Shown: piece by piece, positions 8,406-17,259 of the stretch
Numbering within the stretch: position 1 is the first letter of the stretch
How the letters are laid out: each line of letters opens with the position of its first letter
Assembly: GCF_005862305.2 (NCBI RefSeq)
Contig: NZ_CP054026.1
Coordinates: 186,001 to 250,000 of the forward strand
Length of the DNA: 64,000 nucleotides
Direction: 5' to 3'
DNA from: Rhizobium indicum
Lineage (GTDB): Bacteria > Pseudomonadota > Alphaproteobacteria > Rhizobiales > Rhizobiaceae
Program-made: the position numbers and the translations under genes
The notes under the pieces: model-generated
Database searches by the model: none
The model's input: the letters and a program-made list of their open reading frames with translations, nothing else
What the model was told of the DNA's origin: nothing

Positions 8406-9467
8406 ATGCGCATGGTGTGGGACAAAACGCGGCTGGAACAGCTGCGCGCAGAATTTGCAGACGCCAATGGCGGCGAGATATTCGATGAGAAGTTTCGCAA
8501 AGTGGCGGAGAAGATCATCTCCAAGAGCGGCACGAGACTGGCGCCCTATGCCGGAGTGCCGACCTTCCTCAGCGCACCCTACATGCAGGTCGCAGCCGAT
8601 GATCCGGATTTCGGCAATCTCCAGGTTGCGATCACCGGAATCCCCATGGATCTCGGCGTCACCAATCGCCCAGGCTCGCGTTTCGGACCGAGGGCACTTC
8701 GCGCCATTGAAAGGATCGGCCCCTATAATCACGTTCTCGCCACGGCGCCGGTCTTCGATCTTCGGGTCGCCGATATCGGCGACATATCGTTCCAAAGCCG
8801 TTACCGGCTGGAACTCAGCCATGATGACATCGAAAAGCGCATCGGCCAGATCGTCGACGCCGGGGTTGCCCCGCTTTCCGTCGGGGGCGATCATTCCATC
8901 AGCCACCCGATTTTGAAGGCAATCGGTCGGCAGCAACCGGTCGGCCTCATTCATATTGATGCCCATTGCGATACGAGCGGCGCTTTCGATCAGACGAAGT
9001 TTCATCACGGCGGGCCGTTCCGTAATGCGGTGCTGGATGGCGTGCTCGATCCGACACGGACGATCCAGATTGGCATCCGTGGTTCGGCGGAATATTTGTG
9101 GGAATTCTCCTATGCCTCGGGAATGACCGTGATCCACGCAGAGGACATCAGCGGAATGGGGATTCCTGCCGTCATTGCCAAGGCAAAATCCATCGTCGGC
9201 GACGGCCCGACCTACCTTTCCTTCGACGTCGACAGCCTCGATCCGAGCTTTGCGCCCGGCACGGGCACGCCCGAGGTCGGTGGATTGACCACGCGTGAAG
9301 TCCTTGAACTGATACGCGGGCTGAAAGGGATAAACCTGGTGGGGGGTGATGTCGTCGAAGTGGCTCCGCAATATGACGCAACGACCAACACGGCGCACGC
9401 CGCGGCACAAGTGCTCTTTGAGATTCTGAGCCTCATGGTGTTTAGTCCCTCGATCGGCAAACGCTAA
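8406..9467 (+). CDS. Ureohydrolase of the agmatinase family
   Basis: About 353 residues. All metal ligands of the arginase/agmatinase family are visible: H163 in VGGDHS, D185/H187/D189 in HIDAHCD, and D274/D276 in SFDVDSLDP, followed by FAPGTGTPE. The product would be urea plus an amine or amino acid from a guanidino compound. The family covers agmatine, guanidinobutyrate, guanidinopropionate and guanidine hydrolases, so the substrate is not assigned. At 353 residues it is longer than E. coli SpeB because of an N-terminal extension of about 45 residues. The start at 8406 is preceded by GCGGAG; a second ATG at 8412 is an alternative. It lies divergent from the aminotransferase. Confidence 0.92.
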   Translation: MRMVWDKTRLEQLRAEFADANGGEIFDEKFRKVAEKIISKSGTRLAPYAGVPTFLSAPYMQVAADDPDFGNLQVAITGIPMDLGVTNRPGSRFGPRALRAIERIGPYNHVLATAPVFDLRVADIGDISFQSRYRLELSHDDIEKRIGQIVDAGVAPLSVGGDHSISHPILKAIGRQQPVGLIHIDAHCDTSGAFDQTKFHHGGPFRNAVLDGVLDPTRTIQIGIRGSAEYLWEFSYASGMTVIHAEDISGMGIPAVIAKAKSIVGDGPTYLSFDVDSLDPSFAPGTGTPEVGGLTTREVLELIRGLKGINLVGGDVVEVAPQYDATTNTAHAAAQVLFEILSLMVFSPSIGKR

Positions 9468-9546
9468 GGCCGACCTCTCGGTCATCTCCATGTCATTCGT
9501 GGCGATGAGCAGTATTGCTGCGAAGGCTGTATCGCCACACCAGGCT

Positions 9547-10131
9547 CTAGCCAACGCCCCTCAAAAATTCCTCGGTCTCCATGAGTTCGAGCTGCACGGA
9601 GAACCGATCGTGCAGAAGTTCCAGTGACGCGTCATGCGTATCGTCGGCGCCGCTGCACACGGCGTCTCTTAGGACGATGACACGATAGGCGAGATCGATC
9701 GCGCCGAGCGTCGTGGCAAGCACGCAGACATCCGTTTCACCGCCCGTTATCACAAGCGTATCGACCCGCTCCGACTGAAGGATCGGATAAAGGCGGCCGT
9801 CGATCCAAGGGGAATAGGTGCGTTTGTCGAAATGCCTTGCCGGCGGAACCAGCGATGCCAGCGATGAAGAGAGATCGATGAGGCCGCGCGGCAGATGTTC
9901 GCCCGTCATCATCCACCATTTCCGGTAATAATCCCGCCATTTCCCCGGCATGTCATCCGCACGCTCGGGTGGCAGGAAGCGGGTAAAGATCGTTCGGGAC
10001 GGATGCCGCCCGGCCAGCTCTTCGATCTGGGGAGAGATCCGTGCCATCCAGGGAACGTGCCACGGCGTGTCTTCGGCAAACATCCGCTGCATGTCGACGC
10101 AAAGGTGCCGCCACTCCCCAACCTCGCCCAT
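9547..10131 (-). CDS. Isochorismatase-like cysteine hydrolase
   Basis: About 194 residues with the complete family triad: Asp in CVDMQRMF, Lys in HFDKRTYSPW and Cys in GGETDVCVLATTLGAIDLAYRV (quoted in part). The cis-peptide region precedes the Cys as expected. Members cleave amides such as nicotinamide, N-carbamoyl compounds, or isochorismate. The ATG at 10131 is chosen because GGAGG sits five bases before it; a TTG 30 bases upstream is possible. It converges with the ureohydrolase across a 79-base gap. Its place beside a ureohydrolase and aminotransferase hints at amide or carbamoyl hydrolysis in nitrogen salvage, which is inference. Confidence 0.88.
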   Translation of the reverse strand: MGEVGEWRHLCVDMQRMFAEDTPWHVPWMARISPQIEELAGRHPSRTIFTRFLPPERADDMPGKWRDYYRKWWMMTGEHLPRGLIDLSSSLASLVPPARHFDKRTYSPWIDGRLYPILQSERVDTLVITGGETDVCVLATTLGAIDLAYRVIVLRDAVCSGADDTHDASLELLHDRFSVQLELMETEEFLRGVG

Positions 10132-10211
10132 CAGATCCTCCATCCGGTCTTCGGGCGTCAACCGCGACGCGGGGCGAAAGTTCCTCTAACCTACGGAAGA
10201 TCCGAAGCCTC

Positions 10212-12605
10212 TCACGCGACGGCGCCTCGGGCGGTCGTGAGTAACCCAGTGGCACTCTCAACTTTCCGGAAACTGTCAAGGTCGCCAAGAGGAACGGGTT
10301 TGGAGAAGAAGTAGCCTTGGAGGTCGGTGCAGCCGAGGGCGGCCAGAAAGTCGCGTTGATATTCGGTTTCGACCCCTTCAGCCGTCGTCGAGATACCGAG
10401 GTTGCGGCTGAGCGCGACGATGGCACCGATGATTGCCGCCCCGTTGGCTTTGGTGCCGAGCTGTGAGACGAACGAACGATCGATCTTGATGCGGTCGATA
10501 TCGAAGCGCACCAGATGGCTGAGGCATGAAAAGCCGGTTCCGAAATCATCCAGCGAAACCTGAACACCCCGGCTGCGTAGCGACTTCAGCACCGTATAAA
10601 CGTCCGAGTTGTCTTCGATGAGCGAGGACTCGGTGAGCTCGAGCTCAAGCCGGGACGGCTGCAGGCCGCTCTCCTCAAGCACGGCGAAGACTTCCTCGGC
10701 GAAATTTGGTCTTCTCAACTGGGCGGGAGACACATTGACCGCAACGAATGTGTCTTCCGGCCATTTGCAGGCGGCTCTGCAGGCCTCGCGCAAGACCCAG
10801 AAACCGAGAGCGTCGATGAGGCCGCCCTCCTCGGCGACAGGGATGAAGCTGGCAGGCGTCAAGAGCCCGCGCTGGCTGTGACGCCAGCGCACCAAGGCCT
10901 CCGCGCCCGACGCCGCGTATCCTGCCTCAGCGCGATGCACCGTTTGGTAATAGACCTCGAGCGATCCGAAGTCCGGCCTGTTCACAATCGGATCGGATTG
11001 CGGACCGTCGGCGGATGAGGCCGTGTCTTTGGCCAGAACTTCCCGCAATTCGTTCTTGAGAATGTCGCGCGCATTCCGGCCGCCATCCATGGACGGTGAA
11101 TAGAGACGCCACTGGCCCCTGCCCCCCATCTTTGCCTCGTACAGCGCGACGTCGGCGTAGCGCATGATGTCATCGGCATTCCGCCCGGCATTCGGCACGA
11201 CTGTCACGCCGATCGAGCCGCCGACGCGCGCGACCGCCTCGCCCCTCAAAAGCGGGAAGGGTTTGCCGAGTTCGGCAACGATCGCTTCGCATATTGCCGG
11301 CAAAACATGGTCATGATCTTTGATGTCCCGGAGAAGCAGGGCGAATTCGTCCCCTCCGAGCCGGGCAAGCGTGTCGCCCGGACGAAGCTGGGAGCGGATC
11401 CGCTCCGCAGCCATCCTGATGAGTTCATCGCCGGCGGCATGGCCGAACGTGTCGTTCACCGCTTTGAAGCGGTCGAGGTCGAGAAGCGCGACTGCCGAGC
11501 GTTCTGTCGAATTCTGCGTCTCGGCAAGGCACTCGTCGAACCTCATCGCGAACAAAGCGCGGTTGGGAAGATCGGTCAGCACATCATGCAAGGCAAGCTG
11601 CCTTGCATGCAGCTCGCTTCTCTTCAGCTCGCCGAGACTGCTTCGCAGGCGCACCAGCAAGACCGAGAACAGGATCGCGATCACCAAGGCGGCAATCGAA
11701 AGCGCCGGCATCAATCGGCCGATCACCCTTGAACCTGGAAGATCGGGCCGCCATACGATGAAGCCGATCGGTTCGCCGTTTGCCGTGGCGTCGATCTGGA
11801 ACGCAACCTCGTTTTCGTCTGCATCGGCCGTGCGCGCGAAGCGCGCGCCGTTGAGGCCCTGCTCCCGGCTCAATTCGTCCAGCGCCGCACCATCGATAAA
11901 GCGCACGACGATCAAGAATTGCCGCATCGGCTGCTGCTGTCCCCCGCCAGTCTCGTTAATGGCGACGACGCCCACGATGGTCGGCCGGCCCTCCAACCGC
12001 ATCAGATTGGCCAGAGCACGGTTGGAACGCGCGGCGTTGGCAAGGCGGGCTTCCATTGAGGATGGCGTTCGTTCGTTCAAAGCCGTGCTTCGCCTGACGC
12101 CAAAGCGGGCATCCTTAAGGAGAGGCAAAAAGAGAGGCTTCATCCAGCGGTACCGCTTCTCCGTTTGGGCGTCCGCCAGCATGAGCAGTTGAGCCTTTTC
12201 GTCGACGACAAAGGCCTGATCGTAGCCGAACGCAGACATCGCCGTCTGGCTGATCGCACTCCCGGCTGCCGCCGTCAAAACGGCATCGAGGCTGGAGGAG
12301 CCTTCGGTCGGCAGGGCGGCAGGATAGACACGTGCGAGGTAACCATTGCCGAACTGGCCGATAACATGCGCGACTTGATCGACCTGTTCGCGCAGGCGGG
12401 CATTCACAAGCTGGCGCTGTCGATCAAGGGCTGCAGCGTCGCTCTCGGTTCCTGCCCAGAGCGCCGAAAGCACGACAAGTCCGATCGCTCCAAGCCCGCT
12501 AACGGCAATAAGAAACAGAATTCTTCCCGAAGCGATCCAGGATTGCTGAAACGTGTTGGAGCTGGAAGGAAGAACGATGTGCAAGCGTAGACCCCTGAAC
12601 ACCAC
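10212..12605 (-). CDS. Membrane diguanylate cyclase/phosphodiesterase with CHASE4-like sensor (GGDEF-EAL)
   Basis: About 797 residues. A transmembrane helix at about 28-52 is followed by a periplasmic segment of about 240 residues that resembles CHASE4, a second helix at about 297-320, GGDEF (417-421) and EAL (569-571). The GGDEF domain keeps its active motif and an RPGD inhibitory site five residues upstream. The EAL domain keeps EALVRW, NVS (624-626), DDFGTGF (from 686), KIDRSF and EGVE (743-746). Both catalytic halves look intact, so it could make or degrade cyclic di-GMP. The start GTG at 12605 is uncertain; TTG or later codons before VLPSSSNTF are possible. It is divergent from an orphan binding protein. 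Confidence 0.9.
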   Translation of the reverse strand: MVFRGLRLHIVLPSSSNTFQQSWIASGRILFLIAVSGLGAIGLVVLSALWAGTESDAAALDRQRQLVNARLREQVDQVAHVIGQFGNGYLARVYPAALPTEGSSSLDAVLTAAAGSAISQTAMSAFGYDQAFVVDEKAQLLMLADAQTEKRYRWMKPLFLPLLKDARFGVRRSTALNERTPSSMEARLANAARSNRALANLMRLEGRPTIVGVVAINETGGGQQQPMRQFLIVVRFIDGAALDELSREQGLNGARFARTADADENEVAFQIDATANGEPIGFIVWRPDLPGSRVIGRLMPALSIAALVIAILFSVLLVRLRSSLGELKRSELHARQLALHDVLTDLPNRALFAMRFDECLAETQNSTERSAVALLDLDRFKAVNDTFGHAAGDELIRMAAERIRSQLRPGDTLARLGGDEFALLLRDIKDHDHVLPAICEAIVAELGKPFPLLRGEAVARVGGSIGVTVVPNAGRNADDIMRYADVALYEAKMGGRGQWRLYSPSMDGGRNARDILKNELREVLAKDTASSADGPQSDPIVNRPDFGSLEVYYQTVHRAEAGYAASGAEALVRWRHSQRGLLTPASFIPVAEEGGLIDALGFWVLREACRAACKWPEDTFVAVNVSPAQLRRPNFAEEVFAVLEESGLQPSRLELELTESSLIEDNSDVYTVLKSLRSRGVQVSLDDFGTGFSCLSHLVRFDIDRIKIDRSFVSQLGTKANGAAIIGAIVALSRNLGISTTAEGVETEYQRDFLAALGCTDLQGYFFSKPVPLGDLDSFRKVESATGLLTTARGAVA

Positions 12606-12710
12606 GACGCGGGCGCATTCGTCGACGCTAACAAAGAAGCGTTCACGTAGAATTAAAAGCTGTGAGCCACTATGGCGCGAGATCGACTATGCCCTAAGGA
12701 GCTCCCGACG

Positions 12711-13514
12711 ATGTTGCGCATATCCATTCAGACTATAGTGCGCGGAGCGCTGATGGCGGGCGGGATCGGTATCTTTTTGGCGGCCTCGCCGCTCGAGGTG
12801 GCTGCGCAAGATCGCACGCCGATGAGAATTGCCGTCGAAGGTGCGTTTCCGCCCTTCAACTATCTCGATGCAAATAACAAGCTTCAGGGCTTCGACATCG
12901 ATATTGCCAATGCTCTCTGCGAGGTTGGCAAGTTCGAATGCCAATTTATCATCGAGAAGTGGGACGACATCATCCCCGATCTCGTTGCCGACAAATACGA
13001 CGCGATCATCTCATCCATGTCGATGAGCCTCGAGCGGCGTCAAAAGGTTGCCTTCACTGAAAAATACTACAACAGCCCGTCGGTGTTCATCGCCCGGAAG
13101 GATTCGTCAATCAGCGATGTCAGCCCCGCCGCCCTCAGCGACAAAATTCTTGGGGTGACATCGTCGACGGCGCAGGAATCCTATGCCAACCATCTCTATC
13201 CAGAAATGAAAAGGACGGTTTTTCGGTCTTCGCCGGAATTGTACAAGGGCCTGGCAGATGGGAGCGTCGACATTATCCTCGAGGATAAACTCGCCATCTA
13301 CGACTGGATTGCCAACACCAAGGCAGGGGGCTGCTGCGAGTTCAAAGGGCCGGATCTGATCGACGTCACATATTTCGGTGAAGGTGCCGGGATCGCGCTG
13401 CGCCTGGATGACAAGGAGCGTCTGACGCGCCTGAACGAAGCGTTGAAGAGCATCAAGGCGGACGGGACCTATGACATGATCAACGCAAAATATTTCCCGT
13501 TCAGCATCCAGTAG
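12711..13514 (+). CDS. Orphan periplasmic amino-acid-type solute-binding protein (family 3)
   Basis: About 267 residues. A signal peptide of about 32 residues ends near EVAAQD. The family 3 landmarks MRIAVEGAFPPFNYLDANN, GFDIDIANALCEVGKFECQF and WDDIIPDLVADKYDAIISSM are clear. It is closest in style to lysine/arginine/ornithine-binding proteins and resembles the binding protein at 60538, including a Cys-Cys stretch (GGCCEFKGPD). The start at 12711 is supported by AAGGAG nine bases upstream. No permease or ATPase accompanies it. The divergent partner is the cyclic di-GMP enzyme, so a sensory role is possible; otherwise it may feed a distant importer. Confidence 0.9.
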   Translation: MLRISIQTIVRGALMAGGIGIFLAASPLEVAAQDRTPMRIAVEGAFPPFNYLDANNKLQGFDIDIANALCEVGKFECQFIIEKWDDIIPDLVADKYDAIISSMSMSLERRQKVAFTEKYYNSPSVFIARKDSSISDVSPAALSDKILGVTSSTAQESYANHLYPEMKRTVFRSSPELYKGLADGSVDIILEDKLAIYDWIANTKAGGCCEFKGPDLIDVTYFGEGAGIALRLDDKERLTRLNEALKSIKADGTYDMINAKYFPFSIQ

Positions 13515-13540
13515 TTCGCCGGCCAACTTTCGAGAATGCG

Positions 13541-13571
13541 GGATGGTCGGGTTTTCCGCCCGACCATCCCT
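13541..13571. terminator. Bidirectional hairpin between convergent genes
   Basis: GGGATGGTCGGG (13541-13552) pairs perfectly with CCCGACCATCCC (13560-13571) around a 7-base loop. It lies midway between the stop of the binding protein and the stop of the formaldehyde dehydrogenase. There is no long T-run on either side, so it may act as a weak or Rho-assisted terminator. Confidence 0.65.
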
Positions 13572-13593
13572 ACCAAGTCCTTCGGTCGTATCG

Positions 13594-14784
13594 CTATGCG
13601 GCTTTCGCGACCTCTCCGTGCGGATCGAGGACATATTTCGTCGCCGCTCCCTGGTCGAAGCTCTCATATCCATTGGCGGCATCGTCGAGCGGGATGACCT
13701 TGGCGTTGACGATATCGGCAATTGGCAGTCGGTCGTGGAGGATCGCCTGCATGAGTTGACGATTGTATTTGATCACCGGAGTCTGGCCGGTGTGGAAGGA
13801 CTGTGCCTTGGCCCATCCGAGGCCGAAGCGGAGCGAAAGATTGCCGTGTTTGGCGGCGTTGTCGACGGCGCCCGGATCCTCGGTGACATAGAGGCCGGGA
13901 ATGCCGATCGAACCCGCGGCTCGGGTAATCTCCATCATCTGATTGAGCACGATCGCCGGCTGTTCCCCGCCCGAGTGGCCGCGTGCCTCGAAGCCGACCG
14001 CATCAATGGCGCTGTCCACCTCGTTGGTGCCGACGACCTGCGCGATCATGTCGCCAAGACGGTCGCTCTTCGACAGGTCGATCGGTTCGAAACCGACCTT
14101 TGCCGCATGCGCCAGACGGTCCTTGTTGAAATCGCCGATCATCACGACAGCAGCGCCGAGAATGCGAGCCGAAGCCGCAGCGGCAAGGCCGACCGGGCCG
14201 GCGCCGGCGACATAGACGGTCGAGCCGACCCCAACGCCTGCACGCACCGCGCCATGGAAGCCGGTGGGCAGAATGTCGGAGAGCATAGTGAGATCGCGGA
14301 TCTTCGCCATTGCCTTGTCCCGATCGGGGATTTTCAACAGGTTGAAATCTGCATAGGGGATAGTGACGTAGCGCGCCTGTCCGCCGATCCAGCCGCCCAT
14401 GTCGACATAACCGTAAGCACCGCCGGCGCGGGCCGGGTTGACCGTCAGGCAGACACCGGTATCCTGAGACTTGCAGCAGCGGCAACGGCCGCAGGCGACA
14501 TTGAAAGGCACCGAGACGATATCGCCGATGTCGAGCATCTCGACGTCGATGCCTTTCTCGATGATCTCGCCAGTGATTTCATGACCGAGGACCAGGCCCG
14601 GCATCGCCGTCGTGCGGCCGCGGACCATGTGTTGATCGGAGCCGCAGATATTGGTCGATATCACCTTCAGGATGACGCCGTGTTCGATGCGGCGGCCGTC
14701 GGGCGCTTCCAGCTTCGGATCGTCGATGTCGCGCACTTCGACCTTGCCAGGACGGAGATAGACGACGCCTCTATTTTTGCTCAT
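13594..14784 (-). CDS. fdhA: Glutathione-independent formaldehyde dehydrogenase-like zinc alcohol dehydrogenase
   Basis: About 396 residues, the length of Pseudomonas FdhA. The catalytic zinc site includes NICGSDQHM and GHEITGEI; the structural zinc cysteines are in CGRCRCCKSQDTGVC; the Rossmann motif is VYVAGAGPVGLAAAASA. The long insertions and the segment GGWIGGQARYVTIPYADFNLL are typical of the FdhA group, which oxidises formaldehyde to formate with tightly bound NAD and no glutathione. The start at 14784 follows GGGAGG. It stands alone, facing the orphan binding protein. Demethylation of glycine betaine made from carnitine would release formaldehyde, so a link with the 18-24 kb locus is plausible but unproven. 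Confidence 0.88.
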   Translation of the reverse strand: MSKNRGVVYLRPGKVEVRDIDDPKLEAPDGRRIEHGVILKVISTNICGSDQHMVRGRTTAMPGLVLGHEITGEIIEKGIDVEMLDIGDIVSVPFNVACGRCRCCKSQDTGVCLTVNPARAGGAYGYVDMGGWIGGQARYVTIPYADFNLLKIPDRDKAMAKIRDLTMLSDILPTGFHGAVRAGVGVGSTVYVAGAGPVGLAAAASARILGAAVVMIGDFNKDRLAHAAKVGFEPIDLSKSDRLGDMIAQVVGTNEVDSAIDAVGFEARGHSGGEQPAIVLNQMMEITRAAGSIGIPGLYVTEDPGAVDNAAKHGNLSLRFGLGWAKAQSFHTGQTPVIKYNRQLMQAILHDRLPIADIVNAKVIPLDDAANGYESFDQGAATKYVLDPHGEVAKAA

Positions 14785-15365
14785 GGATTCCTCCCACTTG
14801 TTTGAATGCCTCGATCTGCAACCGATGCAGTCGATGGCAACCTTCCCTCCGGCCTGCCTCCTCTGCAGCCCGGTGTCCACAACACGAGGATACCGCCGCA
14901 TCGGGCGATATTCGGATTGTCAAAACGGCAGATTGGGTGGAGAAGAGGATGAACGCCACGGTTTTCGCCTGTGGTTCCGCTCGTGACCGTCTGTCCGCAA
15001 TCCGTCGATTTGCTGTGCAAGAGCTGGTTTCCGGCTCCAGAATCTCCTTTCGATCCATCACGATATCTTTCCGGATGTCTATCCGGCGATTTCCTTGAGG
15101 ATTTCAGTTCTTCTACCGCTGCGGGGCAGCGCCGGCGTCAGGCCGGCGTCCCAATGGTCCATTTCGCCAGTTTGCGAGATAGCGCCTTGAACACCACTAA
15201 CAAACCATGCCTGACGGACAACAGCGATCAAGAAAACGACATGGGCGCAACTCAAAGACGACAGTCGGCAAAGTCGCAATAGCGCTGCGCAGCGGAAATA
15301 ATTGATCCCGCGAATACGGCGGTTTTCCGGATCGTCCCGGAAGATTTGATCGCCGCCTAAAGGCT
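14785..15365. other. Intergenic region of about 580 bases, no convincing gene
   Basis: Open frames here are short and lack homology I recognise, and several overlap one another on opposite strands. The visible structure is a strong GC hairpin at 15130-15148 (CGCCGGC and GCCGGCG, 5-base loop). The left part presumably holds the promoter of the leftward formaldehyde dehydrogenase. A degraded gene remnant cannot be excluded. Confidence 0.4.
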
Positions 15366-15372
15366 TTAGGCG
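15354..15372 (-). terminator. Hairpin at the end of the EamA gene
   Basis: CGCCTAAAG and CTTTAGGCG form a 9-base inverted repeat with a single central base, embracing the TAA stop of the leftward EamA gene. It is compatible with a transcription end, although no U-tract follows. Confidence 0.45.
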
Positions 15373-16271
15373 CGATGCGGTCGCCGGCTGCGGCTGACGT
15401 CGATGGCCGTGTGCCAGAGCACGGCGCCGAGGATGATCGCGCCGCCGAAAAAGGTAGCGACGGGCGGTTGCTCGGCAAACAACAGCCAGACCCAGAACGG
15501 CGTGAGTACGATTTCCATCGTGCCGATCAGCGCGGCTTCAGCCGGCGGCATCCGCTTCGCCCCGGCAAGGAAGAGCACCAGCGCCAGGGAGAAATTGGTC
15601 GCGCCGAAGGCGGCAAGAACGATCCAATTGTGCAGGTCGAGCGAGCCGACCGAACCGAACGGGGCAAAGATGGCCAGCGTCAGGAAGGCGCTGACGACGG
15701 TCGGCGGCAGGCTCGGCACGCCGGGATTGATGCGCGGAATGATGATGACCAGCGCGAAGGACGCCGTCATGCCGAGCGCCAGCAGATCGCCCACGCCGGT
15801 CCCTCCGCCGATCGACGAGGCGACGATGACGGCCACGCCGAGGAGCGAGATGCCGCCGGCAATCAGCGTCCGCCTGGAGACCCTCTCCCTAAGGATGACC
15901 CAGCCGAGCATGGCCGCGATGAAGGGCGCGGTCGCATAGATCATCGTCACATTGGCGACGGTGGTCATATAGAGCGCCCCGATGAAGCATACCTGACTGA
16001 AAGTCTGGCATGCGATCATCGCAAGACCGGACGGATGGAAGACGGATCGCCATTGCTGCCGTGAAATGCCCCCTTCGAGGAAAAGGCAGGGGATCAGCAG
16101 GAACAGGCCACCGAACAACGATCGCCAGGCGATCGCCGTCCACACATCGGTCGTCAGGAGTCGCGAATAGACGCCGCTCGCGCTCCAGGCAAGTGTCGCG
16201 GCAACGATGAGAAGCACACCCTTCTCGTGCTCGCTGACTGCGAGGCGTCTGGCCGGATTTTCAATTGTCAC
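15366..16271 (-). CDS. EamA/DMT-family transporter
   Basis: About 301 residues with ten predicted transmembrane helices in two EamA repeats, residues about 15-145 and 160-290. The repeats end in the typical ALYMTTVANVTMIYATAPFI and AEAALIGTMEIVLTPFWVWL pattern with a loop glutamate. Members export metabolites or amino acids down the proton gradient; the substrate is unknown. The start is GTG at 16271. It is divergent from the LysR gene 112 bases away, the classic arrangement of a LysR regulator with its exporter. Confidence 0.9.
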   Translation of the reverse strand: MTIENPARRLAVSEHEKGVLLIVAATLAWSASGVYSRLLTTDVWTAIAWRSLFGGLFLLIPCLFLEGGISRQQWRSVFHPSGLAMIACQTFSQVCFIGALYMTTVANVTMIYATAPFIAAMLGWVILRERVSRRTLIAGGISLLGVAVIVASSIGGGTGVGDLLALGMTASFALVIIIPRINPGVPSLPPTVVSAFLTLAIFAPFGSVGSLDLHNWIVLAAFGATNFSLALVLFLAGAKRMPPAEAALIGTMEIVLTPFWVWLLFAEQPPVATFFGGAIILGAVLWHTAIDVSRSRRPHRA

Positions 16272-16383
16272 GCAGATATTCTCAAAGAAGGAAGTCGAAC
16301 GCGGCTCATTTGTGCGTCAAGAATTGACATCAGACAAACGAATAGTAGAGATAGCTGTCATCGATTTTTTAAATGGCTGTCTC

Positions 16384-17259
16384 ATGCACGAACCGATTGA
16401 GAGCGACCTGCTCAGAACTTTCCTGGTCGTTGCCGAGACGTCGAATTTCTCCGCAGCCGCCCAGCGCATCGGGCGGACGCAATCGGCCGTCAGCAGCCAG
16501 ATCAAGAGGCTCGAAGAGACGATCGGCGAAACCCTGTTCGATCGGGGCGCCCGCGGCGTGCTGCTCACGCGCCCGGGCCTGCAACTCGTACCCTATGCCC
16601 GCCGGATCATCGATCTGTTGAGCGAGGCCGCCGCGACGATCCGCAGCAAGCCGCTGGACGGACCGGTGCGCATCGGAATTCCCGAGGAATACAGCCAGAC
16701 GGTGCTGCCGGCAGCCCTTGCGGCTTTCGCTGTACGCCACCCGGCCGTCGAGGTCACCGTGTCCTGCGACTACACAGTCCGCAACCTCGCCGCCCTCGAG
16801 CGGGATGAGCTCGATCTGGCCGTCGTTTTCGACTGGAGCGATGAGACGAAAGGCGAGGTCATCTGCATTGATCCCACAGTCTGGGTCACATCGATGGTCC
16901 ACCGGCTGCACGACATCGATCCCCTGCCGATTGCGACCTATCGCAACTCCACCTGGTCACGCGATTTTGCGCTCCGGTCGCTGGAGCAAATCGGCCGCAA
17001 CTATCGGATCGCCTTCATCGCCGATACCGGCTCGGGGCTGAAGAATGCCGTCACCGCAGGCCTTGCCGTCACCACGCTTTCCCGCAGCAGCATTCCGCCC
17101 GGCTGCCGGGAACTCACCGCTGAAGACGGTTTCCCGCCGGTTGATTCCTCCAAAGTCGTGCTCCGCCGGAGCACTTACCGTTCCAGCGAGGCCGTTCGGG
17201 AACTTGCCGAAATGATACGGGACGCGTTCCAGCCTATGCCCGCATCTCCGATGGCGTGA
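16384..17259 (+). CDS. LysR-family transcriptional regulator
   Basis: About 291 residues. The helix-turn-helix LLRTFLVVAETSNFSAAAQ with IGRTQSAVSSQIKRLEETIG is canonical, followed by an effector domain with PVRIGIPEEYSQTVLPAAL. It most likely controls the divergent EamA transporter. The ATG at 16384 fits the family N-terminus; a longer frame from 16207 overlaps the EamA start and is rejected. Its last 26 bases overlap the convergent AraC-type gene, an antisense overlap of coding ends. Confidence 0.9.
   Translation: MHEPIESDLLRTFLVVAETSNFSAAAQRIGRTQSAVSSQIKRLEETIGETLFDRGARGVLLTRPGLQLVPYARRIIDLLSEAAATIRSKPLDGPVRIGIPEEYSQTVLPAALAAFAVRHPAVEVTVSCDYTVRNLAALERDELDLAVVFDWSDETKGEVICIDPTVWVTSMVHRLHDIDPLPIATYRNSTWSRDFALRSLEQIGRNYRIAFIADTGSGLKNAVTAGLAVTTLSRSSIPPGCRELTAEDGFPPVDSSKVVLRRSTYRSSEAVRELAEMIRDAFQPMPASPMA

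Noticed and set aside
14785..15365. Small genes in the 580-base gap
   Set aside because: Candidate frames on both strands overlap one another and lack ribosome sites or homology.
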